DNA of 18,757 bases from assembly GCA_964371305.1 (NCBI GenBank), contig CAYJLA010000021.1, forward strand, positions 1-18,757. The letters are read 5' to 3'. The notes under the pieces were generated by a model. The model made no database searches. It was not told the DNA's origin and was given only the letters and a program-made list of their open reading frames with translations. This document shows positions 15,090 through 18,757 of this stretch, in pieces. The translations under genes and the position numbers were made by a program. This stretch comes from CAYJLA01 sp964371305. GTDB taxonomy: Bacteria; Bacillota_I; Bacilli_A; RFN20; CAG-826. Every line of letters starts with the position of its first letter. Within the stretch, counting starts at the first letter, position 1.

Positions 15090-17000
15090 ATGAAAAAAAT
15101 ATTATTGTGTGGCGTTGTAATTGCAATGGCTTCTGTACTTTCATTAAGTGCCTGCAGTGAACCGAGTGATTCAAATGATAAAGCAAAAGAAGCTATCGCT
15201 ATTATTAACAAAACGTCTGAAAAGTTAAAAGACTTTTCTAGTGACACGACTTCGCCAGCAAGAAGCAGCGTAGATGTGTCTAAAAATAGCTTAGATTTAA
15301 GCAAAAAAGAACTTGAAATTGAAACTTTGGAGGATATAAAGACTTTTACTGAAAATTATGGCAGAGAATTAACATTAGTTTCTGATAAAGAGGAATATTT
15401 CCAAAACTATTTTTCTATTTATTACATTATGACGCAAACAGCGCTTAGAACTTTAGACACTCTTGGTGATAATGCTTTTGATCATTATTTTGGAAGTTCA
15501 ACACTAACAGTTACTGGAGATAAAGAAGATGAAGCAACTGATTTATTAAATTACAATGCAGCATTAATTGATGAATTTGCTGTTACTGGAGTAGATGATG
15601 AAGGAAACTTTACGATGACTACTAAAGTACCTGATATTAAAGATATTTATAAATTTTTTATGCCAGAAGAAGCATTAGCACATGTAGAAGGTAGTCTTGT
15701 CTCGTATTTCACCTTATACGAAGAAAGTGAAAATGATTTCGGTTTTATTTATACCTTCAAAGAAGACTCTAATTTTAAAAAACAAACAACTTATATTACG
15801 TTTGACGCTGTTACAAGAAAAAATCTTGTACTTTCTTCAGAGACAAGAGATTATGAAGGAGTTGAGATAGAATTTGTAGATTGTTCATATGTAGTTGATG
15901 GAGTATATAATTCTTACTCTGAAAGTTCTGATGCTCCTTTAGGAACTAATGGTAAGTTTGATGATATGAAGAGACTTTTAAATAACTTGTTTCAAATTGA
16001 AGTTGATAGAAACAACAAATTAAGATTTGATGAAGAAGGTAATGATTTATTAACAAAATATGATGGATCTGTAGATATTGATTATACTACTGAAGATTTT
16101 ACTGATTACTTAAAAAGTACTGAAGTAGATTCTAGTTATTCTGTTTCTCTTAAAGATATTAATGCTATTAGTTCGATGATAATGAAATACGATACTTCTC
16201 TTGAGTATATTCAAACTAGTGGTGCACCACAATTATCTACTGTACCAGATGTAAGTGAAGTTTTAAATCAAGATGATGCAATTAACTACGCTATAAAAAA
16301 CGGTACTGCAAGTATAGAATACTTAAAAGGTTATTATACAGAATTGTATTCAAGTACATATTTATTTGGTGATATATTGAGTAGGTTCCAATATACATAT
16401 TTAGATAATAGTTTAGCGAGTGATTTTACTAATTTAAATCTAAATATTGCAGATAGCGATTCTACAAATGAGATACATCAAAATTTAGAACTTTTTATTG
16501 ATTCAATTACGATAAATTCTTTATACGTATCCGGTATGGAGGGTGATGTTTTAACACTTAAAGTTAATATGGAAAATGATGATGGAGTAGTTGATGGTTA
16601 TGTTGAATTTGTAGCTGGTTCTGGTTTAGTAGAAGATGATAGACCTAAAGTTACTTTTATTGGTGAATTAACTGAGAATGATGGAACAACCATGCTTTAT
16701 CAAACATTAGATATGTATGATCAAAGTGGTTTTTATGCAACAATAGAAACTAATTCTACTAGAATTGGCTCTTTATATGTTGATAGAGTGTTTTATCACA
16801 CAGTAACTGATAGTGCGATTGAAGAAGACGTTTCTACATTTGTTCAATCTCGCTTTGATGAATTAGAAGCGAATGTAATTGCTAATAACGCTAAATATAT
16901 TGATGGTAATGAACCAATCGATGTTGATGCTAAGATTGATGTTAATATAGATTTACATAAATTTGATAATTTATTTAATGAAATTGGAATAGTTCATTAA
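15090..17000 (+). CDS. large lipoprotein, unknown function
   Basis: 636 aa. The signal peptide ends in the lipobox LSAC (Cys22), so the protein should be anchored to the outer face of the membrane. It is acidic throughout and looks like alternating helices and beta-meander (for example YIQTSGAPQLSTVPDVSEV near residue 371, VEFVAGSGLV near 507); there are no membrane helices after the signal and no repeat or catalytic motif that I recognise. The last 60 residues include IDVDAKIDVNIDLHKFD. It has a strong promoter, AAGGAG 5 nt before the ATG and a terminator, so it is a single-gene unit. Could be a substrate-binding or structural surface lipoprotein; only the localisation is supported. Confidence 0.8.
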   Translation: MKKILLCGVVIAMASVLSLSACSEPSDSNDKAKEAIAIINKTSEKLKDFSSDTTSPARSSVDVSKNSLDLSKKELEIETLEDIKTFTENYGRELTLVSDKEEYFQNYFSIYYIMTQTALRTLDTLGDNAFDHYFGSSTLTVTGDKEDEATDLLNYNAALIDEFAVTGVDDEGNFTMTTKVPDIKDIYKFFMPEEALAHVEGSLVSYFTLYEESENDFGFIYTFKEDSNFKKQTTYITFDAVTRKNLVLSSETRDYEGVEIEFVDCSYVVDGVYNSYSESSDAPLGTNGKFDDMKRLLNNLFQIEVDRNNKLRFDEEGNDLLTKYDGSVDIDYTTEDFTDYLKSTEVDSSYSVSLKDINAISSMIMKYDTSLEYIQTSGAPQLSTVPDVSEVLNQDDAINYAIKNGTASIEYLKGYYTELYSSTYLFGDILSRFQYTYLDNSLASDFTNLNLNIADSDSTNEIHQNLELFIDSITINSLYVSGMEGDVLTLKVNMENDDGVVDGYVEFVAGSGLVEDDRPKVTFIGELTENDGTTMLYQTLDMYDQSGFYATIETNSTRIGSLYVDRVFYHTVTDSAIEEDVSTFVQSRFDELEANVIANNAKYIDGNEPIDVDAKIDVNIDLHKFDNLFNEIGIVH

Positions 17001-17423
17001 TAAAAATTTAAATATTATAAAAAAGCCCTGCAAGCTATGTAGGGCTTTTATTGTTTGTATAATGCATTCGCTATATAAAATGCATTCTTATAAATGTAAA
17101 CTAAGATTCTTTCTATTACAGCATTCACTAATGTATGTTATTGTGTTCATAGGTGATCTAAGTGATTCTTGTTCTCAACGAATAAATACTAAACATAGAA
17201 TTGTGTATGTCGTTTAAAAAATAGAGAAGGATTACAATTATTAGTATGTGATCTCACTATGTTTTTAAGTTATTATTTCGTTGCATTAAAAGTTATTATT
17301 ATAATCAAATGTAAAAAAATATTTGTTTATTGGCGTTTACAATATGGTAGTAGTGTGAAACTAACTTCCTTATCCGTTGTTAAATTATTTATCTAAGGAA
17401 TTGTAATGGTTAAATCGTATTTA
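17001..17423. other. 423-nt gene-poor region between lipoprotein gene and fic
   Basis: It holds the terminator at its left end, a direct repeat AATGCATTC (17061-17069 and 17079-17087), and an inverted repeat TTCCTTA/TAAGGAA (17366-17372 and 17394-17400) with a 21-nt loop and no T tract. A 45-codon open frame (17259-17396) has no ribosome binding site or well-placed promoter. I see no convincing gene. Confidence 0.5.
17021..17050 (+). terminator. intrinsic terminator after 636-aa lipoprotein gene
   Basis: AAAAGCCCTGCA pairs with TGTAGGGCTTTT (one G-U pair), loop AGCTA. The A tract on the left makes it potentially active for fic on the other strand as well, although it lies about 370 nt beyond that gene. 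Confidence 0.88.
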
Positions 17424-18563
17424 TTATGTGCCTTTTTTTAATATTTCTAAATAATCACTATATATGAACACACGATTTCTTTTTACTTCATTAGTTTTAA
17501 TTAAAATACCCAATTCAATTAAGTGTTTAATTGCTTTTGTTGTTGTATTAAATGCTAAATTTAATTTTTGTGATGTGTTTTTTATATCAATAATTGGATT
17601 AGTTTCTAAGTATTTAAATACTCTTAAAACATTTGATGAAGATCTACCGAGTTTATTTATTGACTTAACATTTTTATTATGAAGCAAATCTAATTCATCA
17701 ATTGTATTTATTGCATCGTCTGCCGATTCTAAAATAGCCTTTAGAAAAAAGATGATCCACTGTTCGTAAGTGCCTTTATTTCTTACAGCACTCATACGGT
17801 CATAATATTCAATTCTGTTGGCCTTTAGATAATATGAAATATATAAGGCTGGAGAAGAAATTATTTTCTTTTCAATCAAGAAAAGAGTTATCAATAATCT
17901 TCCTACTCGACCGTTGCCATCAAGGAATGGGTGTATTGTTTCAAACTGATAATGAATAAGGGCGGCTTGAATAAGTGGATCGATGTCATCATGACTATTT
18001 ATATATTTATCTAGTTCGTTCATCGATGCGTGCATATCATCTATGTTCGGCGGTATAAAACTGGCATTTTTTAGAGTGGTTCCTTGGCCACCAATCCAAT
18101 TTTGTGAGTTTCTAAATTCGCCTGGATTTTTTTCTTGTCCTCTTGTTCCTTGCATTAAGATGCTATGAACTTCTTTTATTAATCTACTACATAAAGGAAG
18201 AGTATTTAATCTCTGTACTGCAAACTCTGTTGCTTTAATATTGTTTATAACTTCATTTAACTCACGATTAGTGTTTTCTTCAATTGATGGATTTAAAACA
18301 TCTTCAAGAGTTGCTTGCGTTCCCTCGATTTGTGATGACATCAAAGCTTCTTTGCGCACGTACATATAAACAAATAGGCTCATATTAGGAACACGGGTAA
18401 TAATACTTTCAAGCTCAGCAATTTTTCTATTTGCATTAATAAGAGTGTGTACTAGTTCAGTGCTCATAACAATTTCAGAAGGTGGTAGAGAGTTAGGGGA
18501 AAATGATTTATACTCCATTTCTCCATAGAGATTTGTTTTAAATTTACCTGATCTATTGTTCAT
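17424..18563 (-). CDS. class II Fic-domain AMP transferase with winged-helix tail
   Basis: 379 aa from ATG 18563, chosen because CGGAG lies 10 nt upstream; the in-frame TTG at 18626 is the -35 box itself. The core motif HPFLDGNGRVGR (about residues 211-222) contains the catalytic His and the phosphate-binding DGNGR. An inhibitory helix SSQIEG (about 76-81, Glu80) matches the class II (S/T)XXXE(G/N) motif that blocks ATP binding, so activity is predicted to be self-restrained. The N-terminal Fic_N-like part includes YGEMEYKSFSPNSLPPS. The last about 75 residues (SSSNVLRVFKYLETNP, then a helix-turn-helix and LGILIK wing) look like a winged-helix DNA-binding domain. It adenylylates (AMPylates) target hydroxyls; possible role as stress regulator or toxin-like enzyme. 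Identity very secure. Confidence 0.93.
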   Translation of the reverse strand: MNNRSGKFKTNLYGEMEYKSFSPNSLPPSEIVMSTELVHTLINANRKIAELESIITRVPNMSLFVYMYVRKEALMSSQIEGTQATLEDVLNPSIEENTNRELNEVINNIKATEFAVQRLNTLPLCSRLIKEVHSILMQGTRGQEKNPGEFRNSQNWIGGQGTTLKNASFIPPNIDDMHASMNELDKYINSHDDIDPLIQAALIHYQFETIHPFLDGNGRVGRLLITLFLIEKKIISSPALYISYYLKANRIEYYDRMSAVRNKGTYEQWIIFFLKAILESADDAINTIDELDLLHNKNVKSINKLGRSSSNVLRVFKYLETNPIIDIKNTSQKLNLAFNTTTKAIKHLIELGILIKTNEVKRNRVFIYSDYLEILKKGT

Positions 18564-18597
18564 TTTATGTTTTCTCCGATCCTGCAATAACATCATA

Positions 18598-18626
18598 ATT
18601 ATATATATTTTATTTCTTTTTGTCAA
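18598..18626 (-). promoter_or_regulatory. consensus promoter of fic
   Basis: Minus strand TTGACA (18626-18621, perfect), 17-nt spacer, TATAAT (18603-18598, perfect). The predicted transcript start near 18591 gives a short leader with a GGAG ribosome binding site for ATG 18563. The spacer contains GAAATAAAAT, which recurs in the inverted repeat upstream. Confidence 0.85.
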
Positions 18627-18656
18627 TTTATCTTGAAATAAGAAATAACAAACAAC

Positions 18657-18696
18657 TATTTTATTTCATTTTAATTATGTTGTATGAAATAAAATA
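18657..18696. repeat. 13-bp perfect inverted repeat upstream of fic
   Basis: TATTTTATTTCAT (18657-18669) and ATGAAATAAAATA (18684-18696) are separated by 14 nt. It lies about 31 bp upstream of the fic -35 box and is a plausible operator. Confidence 0.6.
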
Positions 18697-18733
18697 TTTA
18701 AAAAATTCTATTTCCTATCAGGAGTTATCATAT

Positions 18734-18757
18734 TTGAATATTGATGTAATGAATAAG
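18734..18757 (+). CDS. possible start of a gene running off the window
   Basis: AGGAG (18720-18724) is followed 9 nt later by an in-frame TTG that reads LNIDVMNK to the window end, with an in-frame ATG at 18749. It would be divergent from fic and share the inverted-repeat region. Only eight codons are visible, so this is weak. Confidence 0.2.

Noticed and set aside
14972..15304. A 110-codon open frame on the minus strand over the start of the 636-aa lipoprotein gene
   Set aside because: It crosses the intrinsic terminator, the consensus promoter and the lipoprotein signal sequence of the plus-strand gene; no start signals of its own.
17061..17087. Direct repeat AATGCATTC x2 as the start of a CRISPR array or attachment site
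   Set aside because: Only two 9-nt copies at an 18-nt distance, with no further units, integrase or cas genes.
17259..17396. A 45-codon open frame on the plus strand starting ATG, with a hydrophobic N-terminal stretch
   Set aside because: No ribosome binding site, no -10 box at the leaderless distance, low-complexity Ile/Lys composition typical of random AT-rich DNA.
17366..17400. Inverted repeat TTCCTTA/TAAGGAA as terminator for fic
   Set aside because: The loop is 21 nt, the stem is short, and no T tract follows on the minus strand.

Overview
The window is AT-rich DNA with standard stop codons: every intact gene ends in TAA or TAG, none in TGA, and Trp is read from TGG. Promoters are of the TTGACA/TATAAT type, several genes have AGGAGG-type ribosome binding sites, and there are lipoproteins with lipobox cysteines and an ECF-type vitamin transporter component. 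This points to a low-GC Gram-positive lineage with a reduced or Mollicutes-like character (uncultured Bacilli/Acholeplasma/Erysipelotrichia-like). This placement is inferred from style only; there is no rRNA or other marker gene here.

Layout. 1-617: 3' part of a PHP-family phosphoesterase, convergent with a SAM-dependent methyltransferase (624-1235, minus). 1331-3602: four tandem, strongly diverged paralogues of about 180 aa with a flavodoxin-like fold. Each keeps a CX2CX2CX6-7C motif like the [4Fe-4S] motif of iron-sulfur flavoproteins. 5465-3603 (minus): an ECF S-component and a single-chain iron-sulfur L-serine dehydratase, probably one operon, whose last stop codon abuts that of the fourth paralogue. 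5593-7266: a large lone prepilin-like protein. 7381-8046: a Pr6Pr/AIG1-like membrane protein. 8093-9550: a coiled-coil protein of unknown function and a small lipoprotein. 9693-11099: a MATE efflux transporter. 11194-17000: a run of exported proteins, namely a Cthe_2159-like beta-helix carbohydrate-binding lipoprotein, a frameshifted secreted protein, a C-terminally membrane-anchored surface protein and a 636-aa lipoprotein. 17424-18563 (minus): a class II Fic AMP-transferase with its own inhibitory helix, a winged-helix tail and a consensus promoter.

Most of the right half is a cell-surface/secretome region. Each gene tends to be its own transcription unit, with five clear intrinsic terminators. 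The most notable points are: (1) the four-gene iron-sulfur-flavoprotein-like array, in which the cysteine motif is kept while the flavin-binding loops look eroded; (2) about six genes with no Shine-Dalgarno sequence whose -10 box lies 6-8 nt before the start codon, implying leaderless mRNAs, next to genes with ordinary ribosome binding sites; (3) the multi-module prepilin-like protein with no pilus machinery nearby; (4) a repeated 10-mer and a 13-bp inverted repeat at the fic promoter. No tRNA, rRNA, CRISPR array or insertion sequence was recognised.
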